64,000 nucleotides of DNA from Erinaceus europaeus (Eukaryota; Chordata; Mammalia; Eulipotyphla; Erinaceidae). A program made the position numbers and the translations under genes. This document shows, one piece after another, positions 32,303-42,383 of the stretch. The DNA lies in assembly GCF_950295315.1 (NCBI RefSeq), contig NC_080164.1:109760447-109824446 (forward strand). Reading direction: 5' to 3'. Positions within the stretch are counted from its first letter, which is position 1; each line of letters starts with the position of its first letter. The notes beneath the pieces were generated by a model. It worked only from the letters and a program-made list of their open reading frames with translations. It did no database searches and was not told the origin of the DNA.

Positions 32303-32400
32303 TTTTATTTTAATAAGAGAGAGAGTTCAGTGCACTGCTCAACTCTTGGAGCCTCAGGCATGAATTTTTTTGCATAAGCACTGTTATCTTCCCCATTCCA
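32303..32400 (-). repeat. SINE-C fragment
   Basis: 'cagtgcactgctcaactctt', 'ggagcctcaggcatga', 'gcataagcactgttatcttcc'. It sits against the SINE-D head and lacks the B box region. Confidence 0.65.
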
Positions 32401-32416
32401 GAAGAACTTAAAAAGA

Positions 32417-32693
32417 GGAGTGGGGTGGCAGTGGCCCACCAGGTTAAGTGTATACAGTATGAAGCATAAGGACCTGTACAAGGATACCAGTTTGAGTCCC
32501 CAGCTCCCCACCTGAAGGGGGATCACTTCACAAGCAATGAAGTAGGTCTGCAGGTGTCTATCTTTCTCTCTGCCTATCTTCCCTCCTCTCTTAATTATAC
32601 TTTGTTCTATACAAAAAAATTGAAAAAATGGCCACCTGGAGCCCTGAATTCATAGTTCAGGCATAAGCCCCAGTGATAACCCTGGAGGCAGGG
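32417..32693 (+). repeat. SINE-A copy (left arm of an inverted pair)
   Basis: 'gtggcagtggcccaccagg' head, 'gtttgagtccccagctcccc', 'acctggagccctgaattc', 'ataaccctggaggc' end. Faces the copy at 32799-33085. Confidence 0.85.
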
Positions 32694-32696
32694 AAA

Positions 32697-32766
32697 ATAT
32701 ATATTTATATTATATATATTATATATAATATAAATATATTTATATATATAAATATATTTATATGTA

Positions 32767-32798
<32 letters not shown>
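32697..32798. repeat. (TA)n-rich spacer
   Basis: Almost only A and T (tatata, tttata units) between two opposed SINE-A tails. Confidence 0.9.
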
Positions 32799-32803
<5 letters not shown>

Positions 32804-33085
32804 CTCCAAGGTTATCACTGAGGCTCAGTGCCAGCACTATGAATCCACTGCTCCTGGAGGTTATTTTTCCTATTTTGTTGCCCTTGTTGTGGTTGTTATT
32901 GTTGTTGCTGTTGGATAGGACAGAGAGAAATCGAGAGAGGAAGGTAAGACAGAGAGGGGGAGAGAAAGATAGACACCTGCAGACTGCTTGCAAAGTGACC
33001 TTCCTTCAGGTGGGGAGCTGGGGGCTCAAACCTGGATCTTTGGGTGGGTCCTTGCGCTTTAACCACTGCACTACCACCCAACAAC
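32799..33085 (-). repeat. SINE-A copy (right arm of an inverted pair)
   Basis: 'ttgcctccaaggttatcac', 'ttgttgttgctgttggatag', 'gggctcaaacctggatc', 'accactgcactaccaccc', then a C run. Confidence 0.9.
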
Positions 33086-33204
33086 CCCCCCCCCCAAAGA
33101 TTTTTTTTCTTGGCCAGCAAGATAACTCACCCGAAAGCATACCTTCTCATGAGATTTCATGTCTTTAGTGATAAAAGGAGAATTATAAGATTAAATGTTC
33201 TATT

Positions 33205-33355
33205 TATTTATATTTATTTATTTTAATTACCTTCAAGTAATTGCTTGAGCTTGTTGCCTTCATGATGAATCCATTGCTATCAGTGTCCTTTTTGCTAGAG
33301 ACAGAAACAAACTGGGAGGTGTGGGGGAGATAGAGAAGGAGAGATAGAGAGTTGG
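33205..33355 (-). repeat. SINE-A-like fragment fused to REP-E (copy 1)
   Basis: 'gcttgagcttgttgccttc', 'atgatgaatccattgctatc', 'gctagagacagaaacaaactg' look like the complement of a decayed SINE-A 3' half. It joins REP-E at 'ccccaactcttcatctgc'. The same junction recurs at 34112-34325. Confidence 0.65.
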
Positions 33356-33785
33356 AGTACTCCCCAACTCTTCATCTGCACTATTCCAGCTTTTAAGTTC
33401 ATGATTGATCAACAATTTGGCCTTGTATGTTAACTCTCTTTTCAGCCACCAGGTTCCAGATGCTAGCAGGATGCTGACCAGACTTCCCTGGACAGACAAA
33501 CCCACCAATGTGTTCTGGAGCTCCACTTCCCAGAGCCCTACTCTACTAGGGAAAGAGAGAGGCAGGCTGGGAATATGGATTGACCTGTTAACAACCATAT
33601 TCAGCGGGGAAGCAATTACAGAAGCCAGACCTTCCACTTTCTGCAACCCATAATGACCTTGGGTCCATACTCCCAGAGGGTTAGCTATCAGGGGAGGGGA
33701 TGGGATACAGAGTTCTGGTGGTGGGAATTGTGTGGAGTTGTACCCCTCTTATTTTGTGGTTTTGTCAATGTTTCCTTTTATAAAT
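33356..33785 (+). repeat. REP-E copy
   Basis: 'ccccaactcttcatctgcac', 'caccaggttccagatgctag', 'gcggggaagcaattacagaa', 'agttctggtggtgggaattg', and an end of 'ccttttataaataaaaag'. A 128-codon antisense frame (33260-33646) covers it. Confidence 0.88.
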
Positions 33786-33829
33786 AAAAAGAAAGAAAGG
33801 AAGGAAGGAAGAAAGAAAGAAAGAAAGGA

Positions 33830-33869
<40 letters not shown>

Positions 33870-33882
33870 AAAGAAAGAAAGT
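33786..33882 (+). repeat. (GAAA)n/(GGAA)n purine tract
   Basis: Expanded from the REP-E A tail. All purine on the plus strand. Confidence 0.93.
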
Positions 33883-34005
33883 CCTGCAGTACTGTTTCAC
33901 TGTTCTGGAAGCTTCCCCCCTGCCAGTGGGAACTGAGAGCTTAAATTTGGGTCCTCATGCATGGTGTCATATACATTCTACTGGGTGCACATCTGCTGTC
34001 TCAAA
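33883..34005 (-). repeat. SINE-B fragment
   Basis: 'gtcctgcagtactgtttcac', 'gaagcttcccccctgcc', 'cttaaatttgggtcctcatgc', 'ctactgggtgcacatctgc'. Confidence 0.7.
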
Positions 34006-34111
34006 AATGTCCTAAATAAAAAAAAATAAATCAACCTAAATGTAGCAGTGGAATGTGAATGACAGGTATTATAGCCTAGGATAAGGGCACAGAAAGCACT
34101 GAGATTGGAAA

Positions 34112-34325
34112 TTATTTATTTTAATTACCTTCAAGATTATTGCTTGAGCTTGTTGCCTTCATGATGAATCCATTGCTATCAGTGTCCTTTTTGCTAGAGA
34201 CAGAAACAAACTGAGAGGTGTGGGGGAGATAGAGAAGGAGAGATAGAGAGTTGGAATACTCCCCAACTCTTCATCTGCACTATTCCAGCTTTTAAGTTCA
34301 TGATTGATCAACAATTTGTTTGGCC
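34112..34325 (-). repeat. SINE-A-like/REP-E composite (copy 2)
   Basis: Nearly identical to 33212-33427, including the SINE/REP-E junction, but the REP-E part stops at about 34325 ('caacaatttgtttggcc') and unrelated sequence follows. Confidence 0.7.
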
Positions 34326-35261
34326 TCTGTGCAGTTCTGCCACTGGCCAGGCTAAGGCAACCACTGCATGAGTGGATATAGAAGCAATTTTCTCCACTAC
34401 AAAATAAGAAACTTGCTTTTACTCTAACCAACCAAAACTACATCCTACTGGGATACCTACAAAGATAATTTGAGAGAAATAGAGAGCAAAAGAGGACATT
34501 TACCAAGAAACTACTGATTTCCAGGAAGACTAAGAAATGTCAGAGAACTAACAATAAAAGTGAAAGCTATGAATGTCACAGGGCTTGAATTAAAAATTTC
34601 AGGAATTGTCTTCTTGCTTAGCGACTGTAGATTATTACAAGATCGGTTCACTTGGCTTAATATTCCCACTAGAAACAAAAAAATACAAATGCAAAAAAAA
34701 AAACATTTATTTTCATGTTTACCTCATTAAAGAGAAATAAGTGAACCAGGTTGCTTTTATCTGTGTCCTGTGATTCACTATTACCACAAACAGACAACCA
34801 CATTTGCCAAGTATACATTTTCAGATCATATCTCCATAAACTTTTTGAGGTTCCCCCCCAATGTTATTCATTTTGGGGCACTGAAGTGAGGAATAATCAC
34901 ACTTTGTCCCTCCTGATCATGGAATTCTTTCTTGTTAGGCAAGGAAGAAACACTATGAACTGTACAAGGTCTGTAAGTACTTCACACAAGACATCAGTAT
35001 TAAGAGTTCAGAGGAGAGGCAAGGACCCACTACAACTTCACCCTTTATCAGCCAGCTCCACGTAGCTCCAGGATTATCTGAACAGTATGCTAGCAATCCC
35101 CTCAAATTCGGATGTAATCTGCATGTTATGGCACTGGACAGTAAGCAATTAAACAATAATGTGTTCAGGGTAGAGCTTAGTGTTCGAACTAAACTTATGA
35201 TACATGGATCTATTTTCAATGTAGCCCTTAAGTAGGAGGAGTCTCTTGTTTGGGGGTGGGG
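34326..35261. other. Unique stretch of about 0.9 kb
   Basis: An A run near 34694. No repeat family or coding signal recognised. Confidence 0.45.
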
Positions 35262-35465
35262 GTAGGAGCGGGTGGTGGTACACCTGGTTAAGTACGTGTA
35301 TTACCATGCACAAGGACCCAGGTTTGAGCCTCTGGTTCCCACCTGCAGAGGGAAAGCTTTGCAAGTGGTAAAGCTGTGCTAACGGTGTCTGTCTTTATTC
35401 CTCTCTATCTCCTCCTTCCCTCTCACTTTCTGGTTCTCTCTATCCAATAAATAAAGCTAATAATT
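35262..35465 (+). repeat. SINE-B copy
   Basis: 'gagcgggtggtggtacacctgg', 'cccaggtttgagcctctgg', 'gaaagctttgcaagtggt', 'ctatccaataaataaagc'. Confidence 0.9.
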
Positions 35466-35784
35466 TTTTTTTTTTTAAATTCTGTTACTGATGCTGTGGA
35501 AACCAGGCAACCTGCCGTCATTTCTTCTTGCATCTCTATTTGCAACAATACTGCATAAACCTCCACAAGAAGGCACCTCTTCAGCCACTGTTAAATTTGG
35601 ATAAAGGGCCCAAGAGAATACTCCCTATCTGAGTTAGCACTGTATGGTGTAATGCAGATAAAATCATAGAACAAACCCTTGACCAGTCAAAGAATCATTT
35701 CTCTTTAATGCACTGTGCATTAAAACTACAAGCTCTGTGCACAGTTTTCTCCTTTCAGAGTTTGCCTGGCAGTTCTTTTATGAT
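35466..35784. other. Unique stretch, nothing recognised
   Basis: No repeat or gene signal apart from the T run at its left end. Confidence 0.45.
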
Positions 35785-35876
35785 CATAAAAATAACCACA
35801 ACAATAAAACAACAAGGACAAAAAAGGGAATAATAAATAACTAAATAAATATTAAAAAATAAATCTTAAAAAAAAA
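35785..35876 (+). repeat. SINE-A tail fragment
   Basis: 'ataaccacaacaataaaac', 'aacaaggacaaaaaaggga' and A-rich sequence match only the SINE-A tail. A full SINE-A follows at once, so the head may be lost or this may be an extended target. Confidence 0.6.
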
Positions 35877-35883
35877 AAGGTGC

Positions 35884-36164
35884 GGGGAGTCCGGCAGTAG
35901 AGCAGCGGGTTAAGCGCAGCTCAGTTGGCACAAAGCAGAAGGATCTCGGTTCCAGCCCCCAGCTCCCCACCTTTAGGGGAGTTGCTTCACAAGCGGTGAA
36001 GCAGGTCTGCAGGTATCTATCTTTCTCTGCCCCTCTCTGTCTTCCCCTCCTCTCTCCATTTCTCTCTGTCCTATCCAACAACGACATCAATAACAACAAC
36101 AACAACAATAACTACAACAATAAAACAACAAAGGGAACAAAAGGAAATAAATATTTTGAAAAAA
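35884..36164 (+). repeat. SINE-A copy
   Basis: 'gggagtccggcagtagagc', 'agcgggttaagcgcag', 'cagcccccagctccccacc', 'gaagcaggtctgcagg', CT block, CAA-rich tail. Confidence 0.93.
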
Positions 36165-36286
36165 ATAGAAGGTGAGAAGCACGACTTTAGTTTTCTTCTA
36201 CTTGCCCTTTCATCTTAAGTCTTTCTAGAAGGGGCAATCAGTGCATACATCCACTGGTTCATTACAGGTTAAGAACACACATCTGG

Positions 36287-36510
36287 GAAGTTTGGCGGTA
36301 GCAGCAGTGGGTTAAGCGCATGTGGCGCAAAGCTCAAGGACCGGTTAGAATCCTGGTTAGAGCGCCCCAGCTCCCAAATTGCAGAGGAGTTGCTTCACAG
36401 GCGGTGAAGCAGGTCTGCAGGCATCTCTCTGTCTCTCTTCCTCTCTATCTTCCCCTTCTCTCTCAATTTCTCCTTGTCTCTATCCAACAACAACAACAAC
36501 AAAAAAAAAA
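36287..36510 (+). repeat. SINE-A head / SINE-B body copy with exact 16-bp TSD
   Basis: 'aagaacacacatctgg' at 36271-36286 and 36511-36526 without a mismatch. SINE-A type head ('agcgcatgtggcgcaaagc') with a B-type CT block ('ctctctatcttcccc', 'ctctatccaacaac'). A perfect TSD and pure A tail suggest a recent insertion. Confidence 0.95.
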
Positions 36511-36526
36511 AAGAACACACATCTGG

Positions 36527-38062
36527 CTGTGAGTGCTATACAGTCCTTTATTTTAAATGTAAAAATATGCTGACATGTGGAATTTTCCTAACAGTTTTAA
36601 GTCAGATTAATTACTAAAATCGTCCCAAACGTTTATTTTTACTGCGCTGATTGTGTATTGAAATGATTTGTGTTAATTTTTTTCCTATAGACCCCAATAG
36701 GAAGGTTTCCCTATTTCCCTCACTTTATAGTTAGGTTACTTGAGAAATCCCTTCTATGTCTAGCTGGTACTCAAGCACAGTCCTTCCCTCGTGTGAGTAG
36801 AACATTTTTCACAGCCTAGGTAGATCCATTGATACACTATTATAACCTAAAGTTCACAATTCACAGTAAAATTCACCCATGATGAACATTTTATGGTTCG
36901 ACAAATTATGCTTCCACCACTATGGCTTTCTAGAAAATAGAAACACCGAACTGACACCGAACTGTGTTCCAGGTATGCATCCTTCTACTCTCACTAGAAT
37001 TTGTATTTGTGTTTATCCAAATAATGTAGGATAGTAGGTAAAACAATAACAGTACATAAAACAGTAGGGACTCACTGACCATATTCTGAATACATATGAT
37101 TTGGTATGTTCGCTATGGAAATTCTTCTTCAGATGAAGTTTTTAACAGCAAGTTTACAGATAAGAACAAAGCACCAGGAACCACTCAAATATATATAGAA
37201 AATCAGATTCAGAAAAAGGCTTGCCCAAGGGTCTTGACACTGTGTGTGTATAGGGGGGCATTTCATCTCTGTCCTATATTTATATTTATTTCAAGGACAA
37301 TCAGACTCTCTTTTTAAAGATATACACAGTAATCCTTAAATTTTATGATTCAAATTTATTTAAGGTTTGGTTGAACAAATAATAGGATCCCCCCCCCCCC
37401 AACCACACACACAAATATGGTCAATGTTAATCCTAAACATACTTGAGAATATCTACTCTTGCAAGAGAAAATAATAATGAGTGCTAGATTTTTATAAATA
37501 TGCAAGCTCTTATGTAGTGTCATTAAAGAGTGTCCATGGAGTAAAATCTACCTTGATTTTCTTACTTATATACTGTTATGTTATGTTGCCTATTGGCAAG
37601 AGATCTTTGGAGCTCCTTGTTTGGATGACATATTTCTAATATCAGGCTTCTACTCAAATGTTTGGGAAATTGAGAGGATATTAATAAATAGCTCATTGGT
37701 AGGGTACATTCAGTGGCAGGTGGGGCCACTGGGAACTCCAGCACCAGCGGGGAGCACTATGATGGCACCAGATCTGCCTCTGTGTCTCTGCCCCATATCT
37801 CTATCTGAATGAAAAATTCAATGCTGAGTGATGAAGTCAATAAATGAGTACACAACTCCTTTGAGAGCTTATAGTGGCTACACTGCAAACCTAGGGGCTA
37901 AAAAGACATAAAGATAGTACAATGTAGAGTTTATCCAGAAAAACAAAGCTTTCAAAAATACTTATATACTCAAAAATAAACATGCTATCACTAAAAGAAA
38001 ATGCTGACATTCTCTTACTTTCAAGGCACATAAAAAACTGGAAAAACAACATAGTAACTTTT
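36527..38062. other. Unique stretch of about 1.5 kb
   Basis: C run at 37390-37401. A direct repeat 'acaccgaactg' occurs twice near 36952-36974. No coding signal recognised. Confidence 0.45.
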
Positions 38063-38098
38063 CCAGGTTCAATCCCCAGCACCACCATAAGCCAAAGC
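38063..38098 (+). repeat. SINE-C fragment
   Basis: 'aggttcaatccccagcacca' and 'ccataagccaaagc': only the B box and first body motif. Confidence 0.55.
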
Positions 38099-38128
38099 TT
38101 AAGTAAGATATTTAAATATCTTACTTAA
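38099..38128. repeat. Perfect 30-bp palindrome
   Basis: Half-site 'ttaagtaagatattt' followed without spacer by its exact reverse complement. Directly after the SINE-C fragment. Confidence 0.97.
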
Positions 38129-38188
38129 CCAAATCATTAAATATAAGATGAGAGTTTTAATATTTATCTTATGTATTATAAATGTGGT

Positions 38189-38224
38189 TCAGTCATACCG
38201 TTCAATATCAGTCATACCGTTCAA
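38189..38224 (+). repeat. 19-bp tandem duplication
   Basis: 'tcagtcataccgttcaa' occurs twice with a 19-nt period. Confidence 0.95.
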
Positions 38225-38268
38225 GGAAGTCACATGAAAGAAACAGAAGTCCACAATCCTTTAGATAA

Positions 38269-38272
38269 CACA

Positions 38273-38345
<73 letters not shown>
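38269..38345 (+). repeat. (CA)n microsatellite, about 38 units
   Basis: One interruption (ata) near 38279. The poly-His/Thr and poly-Cys/Val frames here are artefacts. Confidence 0.97.
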
Positions 38346-38347
<2 letters not shown>

Positions 38348-38412
38348 AAGAGACAGGAATACGCCTCAGGACAGTAAATAGCAATAGAAATCTAGTTTCC
38401 ATAAAGTTGTTC

Positions 38413-38413
38413 C

Positions 38414-38444
<31 letters not shown>

Positions 38445-38561
38445 TTTTGCCACAGCACTGCTCATCTCTGTTTTATGGTTGTGCAGGGGCTGTAGTCTGA
38501 GAGCTCAGAGCCGCAGTCATGGAAATTATTTGCACAACCGTTATGCTGTCTCTCCAGCCCT
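38413..38561 (-). repeat. SINE-C copy with (TTTA)n tail
   Basis: ttta array at 38417-38448, 'agcactgctcatctctg', 'ctgagagctcagagccgc', 'gcacaaccgttatgctgtc'. Confidence 0.87.
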
Positions 38562-39890
38562 TTCTTTTATTTATTTCTTAAATTCCACAATCACCCACCC
38601 ACTTCTTTAAACAATTTTTGCATTTGTTTAGCTAAACATCTTAAAAATTTTTAGCAGTGCACTGCCAGTTCTAGAGGTATATTTAAAATCCTACATTCTA
38701 AGCCCTGTCATTTTCAAAATAGGAAATACTTGTAGGACAGTATTGAAATGTCAATTTGTAACTGAGAGTTTTTAGAAACAGGTTCTTTAAAAAGCTAAAG
38801 TACACAAAAGGTATTCAGAAGTCTATGTTAACTACTGTTGGCTCTTTTTTTTTTACTTTGTGGGCTTGACAGCATTAAAAAAAAAATCAGCCAAAGGATT
38901 TTATCAAAGATGAAAAAAGAGCTGGAAAATCTCAGATACACACATTGAAAATAACAAAACACCAGGAATATCTCTTTTGTGACATGGTTTTTTCAATGGA
39001 TCAAAGAAATCTAGAAAGAATCAAGGTCTATTCTTCCAGGTTACCTTTAAATATAGTCTATTTTTAAAGGTAGTACACAAAGCAGGAAAAATATATATAT
39101 AGTTAAAATACCACTGACTTGGAAATAAAAATGAATAACTTTGTTTTAATTTTTTCCCTCCTCAAAAAAATAAATAAATGTGTGAAAACTGTAATTCTTC
39201 AAGAGAATATAAAGTCCAATATTATGTCTGTTCCTAAAATTATATGTTAGAGTGATTAAGAGTGTGAAGAACTACAGATTATTATACTTCTGTTGGTTAC
39301 AGATGCAAAATTCCAGAACACTTTAGTGTTGTGGGTATATCTGAGCAACTTGACAGTAATTATTATCACTGTTCCATTTATGGAGAGACCTCTGTCTGTA
39401 TTTTAAAGGAAATCTTTATCACATTTGGAATTGGCTGGGATGTGTGGGTAGCAGTGGGAGGTTTGATTTCTTAGTAGATTAGGCAGTTGAAGAAAGTAAG
39501 GGCATCACAAAAACTGTTTTCTGCCTAGAGTTAAAACGAGAATTAAAAAATGGCCTTTTGGACAATGACCTTTCTATATCCTCAAAAGATTGATGACAGA
39601 ATGCCTAATGGACTGCTGTCGTACTTAATGTCACATAATTCACTCTCATAGCAAAGCAAATGACTTTTAAACTAGCTGAAAAAGAGATGATCCAGCTTGG
39701 ACTACCCGACCAAGATCTTTACTGTTACCCTTGAAGAGAGAGAAATACTTCTCCAGGGAAAAATACTTCCACATACAGCATATTTGGCAACTGGTCTGCT
39801 ATTTTCTATAGCATCTCAATCAATGATAACAGAAAAAAAGAAAATCTAGACAGAGCTCTTGTTCAAATTTACCATAACTGTTATTTAACT
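38562..39890. other. Unique stretch of about 1.3 kb
   Basis: One of the longest tracts without a recognisable repeat. AT-rich. No frame or exon signal stands out. Confidence 0.45.
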
Positions 39891-40087
39891 TTATTTATTT
39901 TAATTTTGTTCTGATAAGACAGAAAGAAATTGAGAAGGCAAGGGAAAACAGAGAGGCAGAGAGAAAGGGGCACCTGCAGTACTGCTTCACCACTCATAAG
40001 CCCCTGCAGGTGACAACCAGAGACTTGAACCTGAGTCCTTTTACATGGTAACTTGAGTACGCAACCAGATGCATTACCACCAAGCCC
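39891..40087 (-). repeat. SINE-B copy
   Basis: 'tttgttctgataagacag', 'gcacctgcagtactgcttcac', 'gacttgaacctgagtcc', 'attaccaccaagccctgc'. Confidence 0.87.
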
Positions 40088-40391
40088 TGCAATTCTTATT
40101 TTTTATAGACTGTAAGACTATGTACTGCCTAATATTTATATAATTTCTGAAATTTCAAATACCTCTCATTAGTCTACCATTCGACATTCTTCTAAGAATA
40201 TAAAAGTATAAATACAAACCTCAGCATTAAATATGCATTTTAATCACACTGGCATATTTAAAAATAAGAGATGCATTCATGAATTTCACTTGCTTGGTTA
40301 AATGCCATGTCATGTGTTGTAGGATACATTATGTTTTAAGACTTAAAAGGGATAGACATCTATGCACTTGTTAAAATAATCAAACATGCAT
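40088..40391. other. Unique stretch, nothing recognised
   Basis: AT-rich with no repeat or gene signal. Confidence 0.45.
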
Positions 40392-40500
40392 TAGAGATGG
40401 GATACAGAACTCTGGTGGTGGGAATTGTGTGGAATTGTACGCCTCTTATCCTGTGGTCTTGTCGATCATTATTAAATCAATTAAAAGAAAATAAAAAAAA
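40392..40500 (+). repeat. REP-E, severely 5'-truncated copy
   Basis: Only the terminal block: 'agagatgggatacagaactc', 'tggtggtgggaattgtgtgg', 'cattattaaatcaatt' and an A-rich end. Confidence 0.85.
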
Positions 40501-40670
40501 GTCTATCCTAGTTGAAATGTCATATCAGGTTGGGAATATACTTTTCAAAAAAAATTTTGAGGCTAAATTTCTACACACATATAGTAACAGAGTTGAAGAC
40601 TACTCATCAGTGTTGTGGAAATGCACAGAATTAAAATCACTGGGTTTAAATGTGACATCAGAAGTTTGCA

Positions 40671-40725
40671 TAAGACATCACTGAATTTATGCATTTATCA
40701 ATGTGTAAGACATCACTGAATTTAT
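40671..40725 (+). repeat. 20-bp direct repeat pair
   Basis: 'taagacatcactgaatttat' at 40671-40690 and again at 40706-40725, exact. Confidence 0.95.
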
Positions 40726-40744
40726 TACCATTGGCAAAGTCCAG

Positions 40745-40945
40745 AGAGGGTTTTATTTGATTTGATTTCTTTTTCCATTAGGGGAATTAATGGGTCACAG
40801 TGGTTGGTATATGTGTAAAATTTCACAGTTTCCTGTAAAACACTCTCAGCCCCCTGCCTAACTTCTCTACCATCATGCACCAGGATCTGGCAGCCTCCCT
40901 CCTCATCAACCACCCCCAAGAGTCCTTTACAATACTTTTTTTTTC
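40745..40945 (-). repeat. L1 3' UTR fragment
   Basis: 'aggggaattaatgggtcaca', 'cctgtaaaacactctcagcc', 'catcatgcaccaggatctg' match the L1 3' end at 21.8-21.95 kb. Confidence 0.78.
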
Positions 40946-41044
40946 TATTTAAGTATGTATATGCCTGTACTCTAACAGTGAGTTGATTGGGCACAGGTGT
41001 TCAAAAAAATAAATATATAAGACAAAAGTATAGATAAACATAGA

Positions 41045-41286
41045 AAGAGGGGGTTTCCAAAGTCATAATTTTGTAACATTATCACTCAAAACGAAGAATT
41101 CTTAGGTATAAAACTATAATGATAAGCATTAGAGAGACGTAAATTAGAACTATACTGAGATTTCAGCTTACACTTGTGATAATGGCCTGCATCAACAAAA
41201 CAGGAAATGTCAAACGTTGGCAGGATGTGGAGAAAATGGAACTCAGTTATACTCCTGGTGAGAATGCAAATGGGTACAGCCCTTAT
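41045..41286 (+). repeat. Ancient L1 fragment, part 1
   Basis: 'ggcctgcatcaacaaaacag', 'gttggcaggatgtggagaaa', 'cagttatactcctggtgaga' correspond to the ORF2 C-terminal region of old mammalian L1s. No open frame. Continues at 41553 after a SINE. Confidence 0.7.
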
Positions 41287-41301
41287 GAAAAATGGTAGAG
41301 A

Positions 41302-41537
41302 AGGGGCTAGGTGGTGGCACATCTTATTGAGCGCACATGTTACAATGCACAAGGACCCGGGTTCAAGCCTCTAGGCCCCACCTGCAGGGGGAAAGCTTCA
41401 CAAGTGGTGAACTAGGGATGAAAGTGTCTCTCTGTCTCTCACCTGCTGTATCCCTCCCTCCCCTCTTTATTTCTGACTGTCTCTATCTAATAGAGAAATA
41501 AAGATAATATTTTTATAAAAAATTTAAAAAAGAAAAA
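41302..41537 (+). repeat. SINE-B copy inserted in ancient L1, 15-bp TSD
   Basis: Exact 'gaaaaatggtagaga' at 41287-41301 and 41538-41552. 'ggggctaggtggtggcacatc', B box 'ggttcaagcc', 'gaaagcttcacaagtggtg'. Confidence 0.95.
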
Positions 41538-41552
41538 GAAAAATGGTAGAGA

Positions 41553-41905
41553 GACACCTTAAAAAAGGAGGGAAACCTTGTGATGCAGCAATACCACTCT
41601 TAGGGATCTGATCCTTCAAAGGACAAGAAAACTCAAAGTCAAAGGGAGCCATAGGCACCACCATGTTCGTAGCTAGTTATTCACAATAGCCAACATATGG
41701 AAGCAACCTAAACGCCTATGGATAGATGACTGGATGAAGTTATGGGATATTTACTCCATGGAAAACTATAGTTGGAAACAATGATGGTGTATCCTTTGGG
41801 ACAAAATGGATGTGATTTTGTTGAGCGAAGTCAATAAAGAGGTGAAAGACATTATCAGATGGTTTCACTTATAAGTGGAATTCAGGAAATTAAACCATTT
41901 GAACT
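41553..41905 (+). repeat. Ancient L1 fragment, part 2
   Basis: 'gatgcagcaataccactctt', 'ttcacaatagccaacatatg', 'ggaagcaacctaaacgcc', 'gatgactggatgaagttatg', 'tttcacttataagtggaatt': the 3' ORF2 block of an old L1, diverged. Confidence 0.8.
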
Positions 41906-41984
41906 TCCAAAAAGAAAGAAAGAAGGAAAGAACAAAAGAAAGAGAGAAAGGAAAAGAGAGAGAAAAAAACACAGGAAAAGTAGT

Positions 41985-42145
41985 CATACACTCTCTAAGC
42001 TAGTGTGAGCACTATGGTGGTTGTCATTGGGAGAACAGGAGCACAGAACTTCAGCCCTGGGTGTTTGCAGTGGGTGCCATGTAGAACTATACTATATAAT
42101 TTTACAATCTTGTAAATCACTAATAGATCACTAAAAATAAACAGA
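41985..42145 (+). repeat. L1/REP-E-like 3' end, old
   Basis: 'tggtggttgtcattgggag' and 'gtagaactatactatataat', 'aatcttgtaaatcactaata' resemble the REP-E terminal block but follow the ancient L1. It hints that REP-E and an old L1 3' end share ancestry. Confidence 0.5.
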
Positions 42146-42211
42146 GCAAACATATCCAGTGTTGCAAAAACAAAACAAAACAAAAAGAAACTAAATATGA
42201 TGATAAAATAC

Positions 42212-42345
42212 TGGGAGACTGTCAGTGGTGGAGCACAGGGCTTACGTGGCAAAGGCCCCAGGTTTAATCCACAGCACAGCTAAATGCAAGGCACAGGCAA
42301 TGTTCTGGTTAATAATAATAACAACATAATGATAACACATTGGTG
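42212..42345 (+). repeat. Old SINE (D-like)
   Basis: 'gggagactgtcagtggtgg', 'cccaggtttaatccacagca', 'aggcaatgttctggtt' then aat repeats. Confidence 0.5.
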
Positions 42346-42383
42346 GCATTGAGAAAAAATGAATATTCTTTTTTCTTCTCCTT

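Noticed and set aside
38208..38402. Poly-His/Thr and poly-Cys/Val frames
   Set aside because: Translation of the CA microsatellite.
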